A DNA stretch of 64,000 bases from positions 90,339 through 154,338 of the forward strand of contig NZ_KB890417.1 in assembly GCF_000373105.1 (NCBI RefSeq), read 5' to 3'. How positions within the stretch are numbered: the stretch's first letter is position 1; each line of letters opens with the position of its first letter. The position numbers and the translations under genes are program-made. This stretch comes from Neolewinella persica DSM 23188. GTDB lineage: Bacteria; Bacteroidota; Bacteroidia; Chitinophagales; Saprospiraceae. A model generated the notes under the pieces. The model was not told the origin of the DNA. It was given only the letters and a program-made list of their open reading frames with translations, and ran no database searches. This document shows positions 27,840 through 36,604 of this stretch, piece after piece.

Positions 27840-30800
27840 CTAAACAGAAGAAGCCTCGATGCGCAAAGTGACTACCGTTCCTGTATGTTCCCGCTCCGGA
27901 TAGAGGTCGGTTATATTGATCGATAAATCGATACGTTCGTTCTCCGCCAGCAGGTTTTGCCAATCGGCCAGGATTTGGGTTGCACGAGACACATGATCGT
28001 CGGGTGCTTTGCGCATTGCGGCAATTTTCCGCCCCACTCCGTTGTCTGAAACGGTGCAGATCAAAACATCGTCGTCTTCCGGGTCCAGACAAAAGTCAAT
28101 TTTCAATTTGCCCCCACCACTCAGCGGGCAAAGACCGTGGTTGATGGCATTCTCCACGATTGGCTGAAGGAGCAAAGAAGGTACCTCGTCCATGTCGGGA
28201 TCAATTTCCGGATCGATCGTTATTTCGCTGGTGAAGCAGCCGGGGAACCGGAGTTGTTCCAGGTTGATGTAGCGGCTCAACATATCAGCTTCGTCGGCTA
28301 CGGAGGTGAACCGGCGACGGGAAGACTCCAGGAAGCTGCGCATCATCAGAGAGAAGTCCGTCAGGTATTTAGCCGCATCAGTAGCCTCTTCCCGCTGGAT
28401 ATATTCCCGTATAGCGTTCATGGCATTAGAAATAAAGTGCGGGTTGAGCTGCTGGCGGAGCGACCTGAGTTCCAGGCTCTGAAAACGACGGGTGGTCTCC
28501 ATTGCGGTCTTCAGCTGGTTCATCCGATAATTATAGATGCCATAGATCAGCAATCCCAGGCAGATTAAACAGGCCGTTAAGAACCAGTAAGTCAGGTACC
28601 ACGGTTTTTGAACCAATACTTTTATCTCACGCATTTTAGCGGTTCTGCGCCCTTCACCATCATAGGCCTGGAGGTTGAAGGTGTATTCTCCGGGATTTAG
28701 CTGCGTATACCGGACGGTGGGAGATTCCGTCCGTACCGTCCAATCGGGGTCGAACCCTTCTAAAAAAGTCCGGTATTCGCGAGTCCCATCAGCAAAAAAA
28801 TTGGGTACCGTAAAGTCAAAGGCGCAGTAGATAACGGATGGGGGTAATACCAAGGGACCTTTCCAACCAGCGGGTAGATGATGAATGGTTTCGTACCCTA
28901 CGTTCTTGTCGAGAATACGATAAGCAGTCAGCGCCGGTTGGTAAGGGCTCTGTTCCGGTTTTATGTCGTTTACCTTAAAAGATACGAACCCATTAAGCCC
29001 TCCCGCGTACCAACGCTCGTCTTTTTCATTAAAAAAGACAGAAGCAGTATTGAATTCGTTATCTCCCAAACCATCTTCGGTAGTAAAGACAGTGGTGATC
29101 TGCTCGTGCGGCCCGTGAAGGGCGAGTCCGTTAAAGCTAAAAATCAGCAACTGTTTTTCCTTAGTGACCCGCGTGGCAGCGATATCATTACTAGGAAGAT
29201 CCAAAAATCCCCGGGGGTCGGGAGGTTCCTGTCCTGGTTCAATGACCCCACCAACAGTCGTAAAAACGCCCGTCTCCGGGTTAAAGTCTTGAACACCCCG
29301 TTGTAAAGTGGACAGCATCAGGTCGCCGGAAGGGGTAATTACGACATCGGTGATGGCGGTATTTTTTCCACCTTCCAGGTAGTAGCTACTAAGTTGTTCG
29401 GTGGCAAAGTCAAAACGATAGAAAGCAGCATCGGTCCCAAACCAGAGGCAGTTCCGGCTAGTATCACGGGCCGCACCTTTGGTGTATCCCAGAACATCAT
29501 ACTCAGGCCCCATTGTTTTGATCAGAGAGAAGGAATCCCTGGAGGGGTAGAAATAATACAACTGGCCCTTGAGGTGATTTATCTTATGTTCCGTAATCAG
29601 CAATAATTCCTCTGAAGATCGCCCATTGGTGATCCAGCGTACCACCTGGTTTTTTTCTGGGACATCCCATCGCCTCCAACTGTTGTCGGCGGGGCGGTAC
29701 CGGTAAATGGTTCCCTGGTAGGTTTCTCCGTCCACGTCACAGCTGAAGCCAAAAATATCTCCCTGATAATTAAGCAGGTTGTTACCACAGCCATAATGAT
29801 CGGCAATAGAGCCATCCGGTTCAATCATTGCAATGGAGTCGAGTGATCCGGTAACTGCGTCGACCCGAAACCAATAGGGCATTCGCGAGTCTTTGTTCGC
29901 GTAAACATTCCCTTCATCATCTGCGGTGAAGCCGCGCATGAGATGGCCGAATTTTCCCGGTGGCAGGATGCGGTAGAGATAGCGTCGAAATGGATTCTCC
30001 GTTACCGGTGGCAGGCGGATATGAAATAGTCCTCCCGAGGTATTTAGCCTTAGTTCCCGGGAAAAATCCTCCCCCGAAATCGAGATGATCCGGTCATCGA
30101 TACGTTTCAGCCAACTTGCTGACCGACGACCCTCCGGGGTGATCATTTCAAGGCTGCTGATCCTTTTATATAAGGGGTTACGGTACCCGATGAGAAGATT
30201 TCCCTCCACATCCTCCATGAAAAAATTGGCCGTTTCTCCCGAAGCCAAACCAGGTACCGGGGAGAACGCAGCTTCGGCAACGGAAGCATAGAACAATCCA
30301 TCAGGGGAACTGAACCAGATACCGCCACTTCTATCCCGATAGATCTTAATAGGAGAAAGTGTAGTAGGCAGTGGAATTTGACGCTGCCCTTTTTGTCTGC
30401 CTTCAATAAGTTCATGGCTTGCCTTACGGTACAGCAGGTAAGATTCCGGCCCGGCGTAAATCAACTTATCTCCCTGCATCAATTCTTGCATTAAGCTAAA
30501 GACTGATACTGGTTCGGCACCTGGCCGGTATTTGAAGATGGTACTGCCCCGTCCATAATACAGGGCTTTGCCGATCTGATGGCTGGCGCCACCGAAGAAA
30601 CCTCCCTTTTTCTCCCCCAACCGGTCGCCAAAAGCTTCCAACGTGCCGGGGTCAAACACCTCAACGGAGTCAGGATAATTAGGAGGTATGGAATACAGGT
30701 ACCCTTCTTCTCCCATCCGAAGCGTTCCATTGAACAACTGGGGGATTTTTAGAAAAGAAGTGATCCGGTTACCATCGGCTCTACAGATTCCTCCATCAGT

Positions 30801-30992
30801 CCCGATCCATAACAGTTGGTCTTTATCAAGAACTGAACTATTTACGGTGCGATTCGGCAAACCGTCCTTAACCGTATAATGGTTCACCAGGGTGTCTCCC
30901 ACGCCCAGCCCTACCGGTCTCGCAGACATTTGTACACTTAGCAGCCAAAGCGTACACAACAAAAAATGAGAGAACAAAAAACTTTTAGACAT
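27840..30992 (-). CDS. Beta-propeller/Y_Y_Y sensor kinase of the LytS (His_kinase) type
   Basis: The product has 1050 aa: a short signal peptide, a long beta-propeller of ligand-binding repeats (about 30-690, with WIGTDGGICRADG and WFSSPDGLFYAS), a Y_Y_Y domain (about 700-800), one transmembrane helix (YWFLTACLICLGLLIYGIYN), and a His_kinase domain. The phospho-acceptor His is in LRQQLNPHFISNAMNAI, the N-box is PIVENAINHGL and the ATP-lid start is SDNGVGRK. It likely reads an extracellular signal, often a glycan in this architecture, and phosphorylates the LytTR regulator encoded divergently 95 bp away. No cytoplasmic AraC domain, so it is a two-protein rather than hybrid system. Confidence 0.9.
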   Translation of the reverse strand: MSKSFLFSHFLLCTLWLLSVQMSARPVGLGVGDTLVNHYTVKDGLPNRTVNSSVLDKDQLLWIGTDGGICRADGNRITSFLKIPQLFNGTLRMGEEGYLYSIPPNYPDSVEVFDPGTLEAFGDRLGEKKGGFFGGASHQIGKALYYGRGSTIFKYRPGAEPVSVFSLMQELMQGDKLIYAGPESYLLYRKASHELIEGRQKGQRQIPLPTTLSPIKIYRDRSGGIWFSSPDGLFYASVAEAAFSPVPGLASGETANFFMEDVEGNLLIGYRNPLYKRISSLEMITPEGRRSASWLKRIDDRIISISGEDFSRELRLNTSGGLFHIRLPPVTENPFRRYLYRILPPGKFGHLMRGFTADDEGNVYANKDSRMPYWFRVDAVTGSLDSIAMIEPDGSIADHYGCGNNLLNYQGDIFGFSCDVDGETYQGTIYRYRPADNSWRRWDVPEKNQVVRWITNGRSSEELLLITEHKINHLKGQLYYFYPSRDSFSLIKTMGPEYDVLGYTKGAARDTSRNCLWFGTDAAFYRFDFATEQLSSYYLEGGKNTAITDVVITPSGDLMLSTLQRGVQDFNPETGVFTTVGGVIEPGQEPPDPRGFLDLPSNDIAATRVTKEKQLLIFSFNGLALHGPHEQITTVFTTEDGLGDNEFNTASVFFNEKDERWYAGGLNGFVSFKVNDIKPEQSPYQPALTAYRILDKNVGYETIHHLPAGWKGPLVLPPSVIYCAFDFTVPNFFADGTREYRTFLEGFDPDWTVRTESPTVRYTQLNPGEYTFNLQAYDGEGRRTAKMREIKVLVQKPWYLTYWFLTACLICLGLLIYGIYNYRMNQLKTAMETTRRFQSLELRSLRQQLNPHFISNAMNAIREYIQREEATDAAKYLTDFSLMMRSFLESSRRRFTSVADEADMLSRYINLEQLRFPGCFTSEITIDPEIDPDMDEVPSLLLQPIVENAINHGLCPLSGGGKLKIDFCLDPEDDDVLICTVSDNGVGRKIAAMRKAPDDHVSRATQILADWQNLLAENERIDLSINITDLYPEREHTGTVVTLRIEASSV

Positions 30993-31087
30993 AGCAAAGA
31001 AAATACCCTGATGTTGAAGCCCCTAAAAGGGGGCCTACACGAATATAGCTAGTTTCTGCCTACATTTACCTTTAAACACACCCATTT

Positions 31088-31831
31088 TTGGTTACAATTC
31101 TAATTGATGACGAGCCGGCAGCTATTATTGAGCTACACGGTATGCTACGTAAAAAACATCCGAACCTTTTGGTTGCCGGATCGGCAGACAATATTCGCGA
31201 TGGGCTCCAAAAAATCGAAACCGTAAAGCCTGACTTGATATTTCTCGATATTGAGATGCCCGGCGGAAGCGGTTTCGACCTCATAAGGCAGTTAAAAAAA
31301 GGGAATCGGCCGGAGATAATCTTCGTCACCAGTCAGAGCAATTACGCCATTCAGGCCTTTAGTTGTGCAGCTCTTGGCTATGTTTTGAAACCCGTTGAGT
31401 GGAAACCGCTTGCGGAAGCCATTGGGGTAGCAGAAGAGCGCATCCGGCAAAAGAACAATGAACAACGCCTGGAAACCCTACTGGAGAACCTAAAGACATC
31501 GGACAGCTCCAAAAAGAAGATCGGTATCCCGCACGACCGGGGCGTCGAGTTTGTACCGGCGGGCAGTATTGTTTACTGTGAAGGGGAAGAACGGTATACG
31601 AGAATTCACCTGAAGGAAGATGGTACCCGTCTTTCATCTTATGCCATCGGTCAATACCGAAAGATGTTGGCAGATCATGACTTTTACCCCATTCACCGCT
31701 CAATCCTCGTGAATCGTAACTTTGTCAAAAGGATGAACCGCGCGGGGGAACTTGAGCTTACCACCAAAAAAAGGCTTACCGTGAGCCGCCGTCGCCGGGC
31801 AGAAGTAGAAGCCTGGCTGAAAGCCGACTGA
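31088..31831 (+). CDS. LytTR-family response regulator (partner of the 1050-aa kinase)
   Basis: The product has 247 aa. The receiver domain (1-120) has acidic residues in LIDDEP, phospho-acceptor Asp in IFLDIEMPGGSGFDL, and the lysine in YVLKPVEW. LytTR domain at about 145-245 (GVEFVPAGSIVYCEGEERYT to RAEVEAWLKAD). The frame has a TAA at 31073-31075 and no ATG before the receiver, so TTG at 31088 is the only sensible start, as in the other LytTR gene of this window. TACCTTTA just upstream resembles a -7 element. The divergent kinase is the expected partner. Confidence 0.9.
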   Translation: MVTILIDDEPAAIIELHGMLRKKHPNLLVAGSADNIRDGLQKIETVKPDLIFLDIEMPGGSGFDLIRQLKKGNRPEIIFVTSQSNYAIQAFSCAALGYVLKPVEWKPLAEAIGVAEERIRQKNNEQRLETLLENLKTSDSSKKKIGIPHDRGVEFVPAGSIVYCEGEERYTRIHLKEDGTRLSSYAIGQYRKMLADHDFYPIHRSILVNRNFVKRMNRAGELELTTKKRLTVSRRRRAEVEAWLKAD

Positions 31832-31955
31832 TAAGTCTTTCTCGTTGACTTAAAACACAATTAGCCCCGATTGGACTTGTTTTAGGCACTTGGCTCATCA
31901 AATTGGCATTAATACAACCACTAGTGGAATCAAAACAACCGTTCGTACGATGCCC

Positions 31956-31987
31956 TTTGTCCCTGAAGGGGCAAGCGCTTACATTTG
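31956..31987 (+). promoter_or_regulatory. Strong Bacteroidota-type promoter
   Basis: TTTG (31956-31959), a 20-bp spacer and TACATTTG (31980-31987) match both parts of the Bacteroidota sigma-factor consensus. Transcription should start near 31993. No gene follows within 350 bp, but a strong terminator does (32126-32157). Confidence 0.65.
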
Positions 31988-31992
31988 GAACA

Positions 31993-32157
31993 AGTTAGAT
32001 TGGTTATCCATTATGATTTAGCACTTTTTACCTGATAATCTATTAAGCGAATTCTATTTTCATGAGAGACACTAATGAACAACATTTTTTCTAGATTAAC
32101 ACCATGAAATAACCAATCGAGCCCTGCCCGCTTTCTTTACCGAGAGCGGGCTTTTTT
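31993..32157 (+). ncRNA. Candidate small RNA or leader transcript
   Basis: About 165 nt between a consensus promoter and an intrinsic terminator, in the spacer between the LytTR gene and proB. It contains two tiny open frames: ATG near 32061 giving MRDTNEQHFF, and an overlapping ATG giving MNNIFSRLTP. A following ATGAAATAA precedes the terminator stem. It could be a free-standing sRNA or a leader-peptide attenuator for proB, although a repeat island now separates it from proB. Boundaries are inferred. Confidence 0.45.
32126..32157 (+). terminator. Intrinsic terminator
   Basis: GCCCGCT (32126-32132) and AGCGGGC (32145-32151) form a perfect 7-bp stem with a 12-nt loop, followed by TTTTTTG. This is the clearest rho-independent terminator in the window. 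Confidence 0.85.
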
Positions 32158-32170
32158 GTTTACTGCGTTC

Positions 32171-32345
32171 AGGTTGCAGGTTGCAAGTTGCAGGTTGCAG
32201 GTTGCAGCTACCGCACTAGGCAGCTCGCTTTGCTCGTCATCGGTAATTAACTTATACCTGTAACCGGAGTGCAGCGAACCTGCAACCTGCAACTCCTGCA
32301 ACTTGCAACTCTTGCAAGTTGCAAGTTGCAACCTGAGCGAAGCGC
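32171..32345 (-). repeat. TTGCAGG island, copy C (upstream of proB)
   Basis: Left array of five TTGCAGG/TTGCAAG heptamers (32173-32207), an adaptor block (GCTACCGCACTAGGCAGCTC, then GCTTTGCTCGTC, 32207-32240), and a right array of inverse CCTGCAA and direct TTGCAAG units (32278-32331). It ends in GAGCGAAGCG. The adaptor is the reverse complement of the one in the 43.7-kb copy. The two arrays can fold on each other. Confidence 0.75.
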
Positions 32346-32349
32346 GTTG

Positions 32350-32357
32350 TACTTTTG
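32350..32357 (+). promoter_or_regulatory. -7 promoter element of proB
   Basis: TACTTTTG, an exact TAnnTTTG match, ends 4 nt before the proB ATG. A TTG supplied by the last heptamer of the repeat island lies 21 nt upstream of it, so the island may provide the -33 element. Confidence 0.5.
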
Positions 32358-32361
32358 CGCC

Positions 32362-33147
32362 ATGTACAAAAGCCTCGTAATCAAAGTCGGCACCAATGTG
32401 CTTACCCGGCCTGATGGCCGGCTCGACGTTACCAACATCAGCCATCTTGTTGACCAAATTGCCGGACTGAAGCGAGCGGGCATTAGCCTCGTACTGGTAT
32501 CCTCCGGCGCAGTAGGTGCCGGACGGGAGGTGCTGGGCGCCCAAGAGGACTTCGGAGAAGTGGCCCGCCGGCAGGTACTTAGTGCTGTAGGGCAAGTTCG
32601 CCTCATGGAGCTGTATCGGCAGCTGTTTGCCGGGCATGGCCTCTATTGTGCCCAGGTACTAGCGACCAAGGGGGATTTCCGGGATGACCTCCATGCAGAT
32701 AATATGCTCAACTGTTTTCGTGCCTTATTGCTTGACGATGTGGTTCCGGTCGTAAATGAAAACGACGTGGTGGCCGTCTCCGAGTTGATGTTTACAGACA
32801 ATGACGAGCTGGCTGGCCTCGTAGCGAGGATGCTGAAAGTCGACGCGTTAGTAATTCTTTCCAGCGTTGATGGGCTGTATGACGGGCCACCGGAGGCAGC
32901 TGATAGCCGGCTGATTCAAGAAGTCGATGCCGGTGATAGTTCCGTCCTCAGATTTGTGCAGGAGAAAAAAACGTCCTTCGGGCGTGGAGGAATGGCCTCG
33001 AAACTAGAGGTAGCTATTCAGACGGCCAATGCAGACATCCCGGTACTGCTTGGCAATGGGCGCCGTCAGGAGGTCCTGCTCAACCTCAGCCGGGGGACCT
33101 GGCCGGGTACTGTGGTTCGAAAAGTGAATGAAGCAAGGAGTGAGTGA
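32362..33147 (+). CDS. proB: Glutamate 5-kinase (short form)
   Basis: The product has 261 aa from ATG 32362 (MYKSLVIKVGTNVL). The open frame extends upstream only through repeat DNA. It belongs to the amino-acid kinase fold: nucleotide-binding KVGTN start, SSGAVGAG, the NENDVV and DNDELAGLVA motifs, and the late substrate loop GRGGMASKLEVA. It phosphorylates glutamate to glutamyl 5-phosphate, the first step of proline synthesis. It lacks the C-terminal PUA domain of the E. coli enzyme, as do many Bacteroidota homologs. proA is not adjacent in this window. Confidence 0.92.
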   Translation: MYKSLVIKVGTNVLTRPDGRLDVTNISHLVDQIAGLKRAGISLVLVSSGAVGAGREVLGAQEDFGEVARRQVLSAVGQVRLMELYRQLFAGHGLYCAQVLATKGDFRDDLHADNMLNCFRALLLDDVVPVVNENDVVAVSELMFTDNDELAGLVARMLKVDALVILSSVDGLYDGPPEAADSRLIQEVDAGDSSVLRFVQEKKTSFGRGGMASKLEVAIQTANADIPVLLGNGRRQEVLLNLSRGTWPGTVVRKVNEARSE

Positions 33148-33159
33148 ATGAATGAATAA

Positions 33160-33265
33160 GATAACAGCTACCGCAAATGGATGCTCGCTTCCGCTCGTGC
33201 TGCGCCCTTCACGCTAAAGGTGAGCAAGCACAGCGTAGTGAACGGCACTGGCGGCAGCCCATGCA
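33160..33265 (+). repeat. AGCAAGCG-type repeat with inverted adaptor, copy 6
   Basis: An inverse half (GCTACCGCAAATGGATGCTC, then GCTTCCGCTCGTG) and a direct half (AAAGGTGAGCAAGCACAGCG, then TAGTGAACGGCACTGGCGG, then CAGCCC) face each other. It is preceded by GTGAGTGAATGAATGAAT filler and followed by CATTCACTCC. It shows that the adaptor of the TTGCAGG islands and the AGCAAGCG repeat are related. Confidence 0.65.
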
Positions 33266-33343
33266 ACCATTCCTCATTCACTCCGCGCATTAAAATACTG
33301 CCACATACCACGAAAATCATGTTTCCGCCGTTAAGGAGTAAGT

Positions 33344-33364
33344 GGCGCGCACGCAGGTGCAAAA
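33344..33364 (+). repeat. Dispersed 20-bp motif, copy 8
   Basis: GGCGCGCACGCAGGTGCAAA then A, with GCGCAC in place of GCGGNC. Intergenic, 75 nt before the beta-helix lipoprotein start, in antisense orientation to it. Confidence 0.75.
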
Positions 33365-33405
33365 AATGAGTGAAGGAGCAAGGAACGCTACCCGCCCAAA
33401 CCTCG

Positions 33406-33413
33406 TACCTTTG
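33406..33413 (+). promoter_or_regulatory. -7 element of the beta-helix lipoprotein gene
   Basis: TACCTTTG matches TAnnTTTG and lies 25 nt before the ATG at 33439. The following CCCGCCCCTAAGAG would be the leader. No clear -33 TTTG. Confidence 0.5.
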
Positions 33414-33438
33414 CCCGCCCCTAAGAGCATACGACCAG

Positions 33439-34941
33439 ATGAAACTCTCCCTTCAATTTTCCGGCTTTTTCGCCGTCCTCCTGATTTTACTCTTCGCGTC
33501 TTGTGAAGTAGACACTCAATTCGTCACCGGCGATGCCGTGCAAATACGTTTCAGCCAGGACACCGTGGCCTTCGACACCGTATTTACCGCCAGAGGGTCT
33601 GCCACGCGCCAATTCAAAGTCTACAACGACCAGGATCAGCCAGTCAAGATTGACCGGATCACCGTAGACGGAGAAACCGGTGTAAACTTTATTTTCAACG
33701 TTGACGGCACCCGCGGCCCCGAAGCTAACGACGTCGTGATCTGGGGGAATGACAGCATTTTCGTCTTCGTCGAAGTGGAAGTAGACCCAACCGAGCCGGA
33801 AGAAACCAGCCCCTTCATCGCCGAAGATCGTTTGGTGTTTGAAATGGGCAACGTCCGGGAAGATGTCGTTTTGCTGGCCTTCGGCCAGAATGCCAACTAC
33901 ATCAACGGCTTCAATCGGGGTGTTCCTTTCCGCATCACCTGTGCCAACGGTATTGCCACCTTACCCGTTGATTTACCAACCGTCATTTACGGGTCCATGT
34001 TTATCGACAGCTGTATTGTGCAGGCCCTGCCCGGCACGAGGATATACTTCCACGGTGGCGTTCAGCGTAACGACGTGCAATTCGGTGGCTTTTTCAACGA
34101 CGGCTTCATCTTCACCCAACCCAATGGCAGTCTCCAGCTCCTCGGTACGCTGGAAGATCCGGTCATCGTTCGAACCGATCGGCTCGAGTCAGCATTTGCC
34201 GAATCCACCTCCAAATACCGTGGCCTGATCCTCGGCCCGGGAAGTACAGACAATCGTTTGGAGCACACCCAACTGCTGAATGCCATCGTCGGTATTACCA
34301 TCGATAGCGCAGCTGAGGTTACCGTAGAGAATTCCATCATCGCCTATTCTGGCGGTCCGGCCATCTCCGCCTACCAGTCGGACGTAACGGTAAGCAACTC
34401 CGTTTTCCACTCCAATTCAGGCAACGCCATACAGTTCGTTAAGGGCGGTAACCTTATGATGGACCATACAACAATCGCCAACTACGGTGTCGACGCCAGC
34501 GGCCTGGTCCTCACCAATTTCAGCTGCGATGATTCCGGCCAAATCTGTATCGCTGCACCGATGGTCGCTGACATCCGCAACTCCATCATCAGTGGTTCAC
34601 GGGGAAGTGAACTTGGGCTTCTCGACATTTTCGCAGGGATGGAACCCGCTCAGTTCCGGGTCAGGATCGACAATTCTATCGTCCGCACCGACCAGGGCTT
34701 TCTCGACAGTCAGGACGGCCTTTTCGCCGATTTCTACGAGTCCATCTGCAACGGGTGCATAAACCTCACCTTCAATGATCCGCTGTTCCAATCCATTGAA
34801 CAGGACAATTACCAACTGGATTCGCTGAGTCTTGCCCGTGACCTGGGAGAATTCCTGCCAGCATTCCCCATCGACCTGTTGGGCGTTGACCGGGATACGG
34901 ACAGCCCGGATGCGGGGGCTTATGAGCGGGTGGATAGGTAG
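33439..34941 (+). CDS. Right-handed beta-helix lipoprotein (choice-of-anchor Q type)
   Basis: The product has 500 aa from ATG 33439. The signal peptide ends in LLFASC, a lipobox, so it is a lipoprotein. An Ig-like N-terminal part (AFDTVFTARGSATRQFKVYN) is followed by parallel beta-helix repeats (about 230-430, with recurring NSIIAYSGG and NSVFHSNSGNA turns). The C-terminus (NDPLFQSIEQDNYQLDS, then VDRDTDSPDAGAYER) has the choice-of-anchor Q form. Such proteins are surface glycan-binding or lyase-like; no catalytic residues are obvious. The alternative start at 33370 lies upstream of the -7 element and is rejected. The stop overlaps a small GTTCGC/GCGAAC hairpin. Confidence 0.85.
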   Translation: MKLSLQFSGFFAVLLILLFASCEVDTQFVTGDAVQIRFSQDTVAFDTVFTARGSATRQFKVYNDQDQPVKIDRITVDGETGVNFIFNVDGTRGPEANDVVIWGNDSIFVFVEVEVDPTEPEETSPFIAEDRLVFEMGNVREDVVLLAFGQNANYINGFNRGVPFRITCANGIATLPVDLPTVIYGSMFIDSCIVQALPGTRIYFHGGVQRNDVQFGGFFNDGFIFTQPNGSLQLLGTLEDPVIVRTDRLESAFAESTSKYRGLILGPGSTDNRLEHTQLLNAIVGITIDSAAEVTVENSIIAYSGGPAISAYQSDVTVSNSVFHSNSGNAIQFVKGGNLMMDHTTIANYGVDASGLVLTNFSCDDSGQICIAAPMVADIRNSIISGSRGSELGLLDIFAGMEPAQFRVRIDNSIVRTDQGFLDSQDGLFADFYESICNGCINLTFNDPLFQSIEQDNYQLDSLSLARDLGEFLPAFPIDLLGVDRDTDSPDAGAYERVDR

Positions 34942-34955
34942 TTCGCTTCGCGAAC
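34941..34955. repeat. Triloop hairpin at the stop codon
   Basis: GTTCGC-TTC-GCGAAC, a perfect 6-bp stem with a 3-nt loop, starting on the last base of the lipoprotein stop codon. It opens the repeat island that follows. Confidence 0.6.
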
Positions 34956-34959
34956 TTTG

Positions 34960-35067
34960 TTGCAGGAGTTGCAGGAGTTGCAGGAGTTGCAGGAGTTGCA
35001 GGAGTTGCAGGAGTTGCAGGAGTTGCAGGAGTTGCAGGAGTTGCAGGAGTTGCAGGAGTTGCAGGAG
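34960..35067 (+). repeat. Tandem array of twelve perfect 9-bp units
   Basis: Twelve uninterrupted copies of TTGCAGGAG (108 bp), followed by TTGCAAAAAAAG. Perfect identity suggests recent expansion. It translates as repeating LQE or NSC in short open frames, which I do not regard as genes. Confidence 0.95.
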
Positions 35068-35365
35068 TTGCAAAAAAAGTGCCGCAGGCAACTCAGCCAA
35101 ATTTTTTCAGGTTTTTCTTTGAAAAAATCGCCTTGTTTCACGAACGAAGTTATACTCAGAGCTATCTCGTGCGGCAGCCAATCAAGAATCGAGAATCACC
35201 AATCGAGACCGCCGCAGGCAGCAGCGAAGTTAATCGAGAATTCCACGAGCGAAGCGAGAGCGGTAGCTGCAACCTGCAACGCGCCGAAGGCGTACTGCAA
35301 CAAGAAGCGTAGCGACCCTGCAACGGGAGCGTAGCGACCTCTGCAACAAAGCGCGAAGCGATTTT
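35068..35365 (+). repeat. TTGCAGG island, copy A (body)
   Basis: Following the 9-bp array: AAAAAAAGTGCCGCAGGCAA, then CTCAGCCAAATTTTTTC. Further on come GAGCTATCTCGTGCGGCAG, then CGAGCGAAGCGAGAGCGGTA, GCTGCAACCTGCAACGCGCC, and terminal units such as GCAACGGGAGCGTAGCGACC. Nearly all these blocks recur in the same order in the copy at 43702-43870. The stretch between them (35130-35260) is less conserved. Confidence 0.75.
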
Positions 35366-35452
35366 ATAAGTTAATTAAACCCTAATTGCCCTAAGCCCCC
35401 TTCCAAACCCCGTATATTGTGGTTTCGCTCTTCCTATCTACACATTTTCGGT

Positions 35453-36604
35453 ATGTATAAACTCTTACCCGTATTAATTTGCTTCTTTTCCCTGGCATCA
35501 CTCACGGCGCAGGTAACGTTGTCTTCGGATTACTTCCCGCAGGCAGGGGATACGCTACGTACTGTAACCGCCGACAGTACTTATGCTGTTGGCCTCAATC
35601 AGCTGTCGGCAGGGATTGACCGGGAATGGAACTTTGGCACACCAGTCGCCGAAGGCGCTCGTTTACAGGCAGTAGTAAGTACTGAAGGGGACACCTTATT
35701 CCCTATTGCTGATGTCAAGATTCTTGCGTTTAACGGCACCCTTAGCTATTACAAGATCACCGAGACCTCCTTTGACCTGGTTGGCGTACAGACCCAGGTA
35801 GCGCTATTCCCGGATCTGGATATTACCGCAGCCGTCACCCCTTCCCGGCCAACCAGACGGGCGCCACTGACCTACCAGGACGTTTTCACAACTGAAACGT
35901 CCAACAGTATTGTCGTCGGCACGGACAGTCTCCCCGAAGCAGTACTGGAAGCGTTAGGACCAGTAGTTACAAGTATCGATTCTCTGCGCATCACCACGAT
36001 CTCCAACCGTGAAGATTTGGCCGACGCTTATGGTACCCTCGTACTGGGCACGAACACCTTTGAGGTACTGCGTGAACGGCGCAATGAAAACATCTACATC
36101 CGCCTGGAAGCAAAAAACAACGCCCTCCAACTTTGGGGAGACGTTACGGCACTCGCCATTGCCCAAGCACCACAGGTTGCCCCGTTCCTGGGCCAACAGC
36201 CCGCTACCACCACTTATACCTACTGGAGTCCGGGAGAGATTGACCCCATCGTGGAATTCATCACCGATGGTGAAACGGGAGTCGTACAAAATATGGAATA
36301 CAAGCAGCCGACAACATCTACTTCTACTGGTGGCCCGGCGCTTTTGCAAGCATCCATCCGGGTATTCCCGAACCCCGCCACCGATTTGGCAACTTTTGAA
36401 ATCGAAGGATTGGAGCGAGGCCGCTACTTCCTTAGCCTCGTTAATACTATGGGGCAAAAAGTCAAATCCAGAGAGTTTACGCCCCTCGGTAACCAAACCC
36501 GTTTGAACCTGGACGTAAGTGCATTGCCTCAGGGGATGTACATGTACAGTCTACGAAATGAACGCGGACGAACGATCGCGACCAAGATATTACGGGTACA
36601 CTAA
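35453..36604 (+). CDS. T9SS-secreted protein with type A sorting domain
   Basis: The product has 383 aa from ATG 35453. Signal peptide MYKLLPVLICFFSLASLTAQ. The body is beta-rich without a recognised catalytic domain. The last 85 residues are a type A T9SS sorting domain: VFPNPATDLATFEIEG, then FLSLVNTMGQKVKS, QGMYMYSLRNERG and a terminal KILRV. It should be exported across the outer membrane and attached to the surface or released. Its TAA overlaps the TAA of the convergent epimerase gene by 4 bp. Confidence 0.85.
   Translation: MYKLLPVLICFFSLASLTAQVTLSSDYFPQAGDTLRTVTADSTYAVGLNQLSAGIDREWNFGTPVAEGARLQAVVSTEGDTLFPIADVKILAFNGTLSYYKITETSFDLVGVQTQVALFPDLDITAAVTPSRPTRRAPLTYQDVFTTETSNSIVVGTDSLPEAVLEALGPVVTSIDSLRITTISNREDLADAYGTLVLGTNTFEVLRERRNENIYIRLEAKNNALQLWGDVTALAIAQAPQVAPFLGQQPATTTYTYWSPGEIDPIVEFITDGETGVVQNMEYKQPTTSTSTGGPALLQASIRVFPNPATDLATFEIEGLERGRYFLSLVNTMGQKVKSREFTPLGNQTRLNLDVSALPQGMYMYSLRNERGRTIATKILRVH

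Noticed and set aside
34957-35334. Open frames coding for LQELQELQE or NSCNSCNSC repeats
   Set aside because: They are translations of the 12 x 9-bp array and the adjoining repeat island on both strands; no start signal and no conservation as protein.
35417-36604. Epimerase and T9SS protein as a functional pair
   Set aside because: They are convergent with overlapping stops; nothing in the sequences links their roles.
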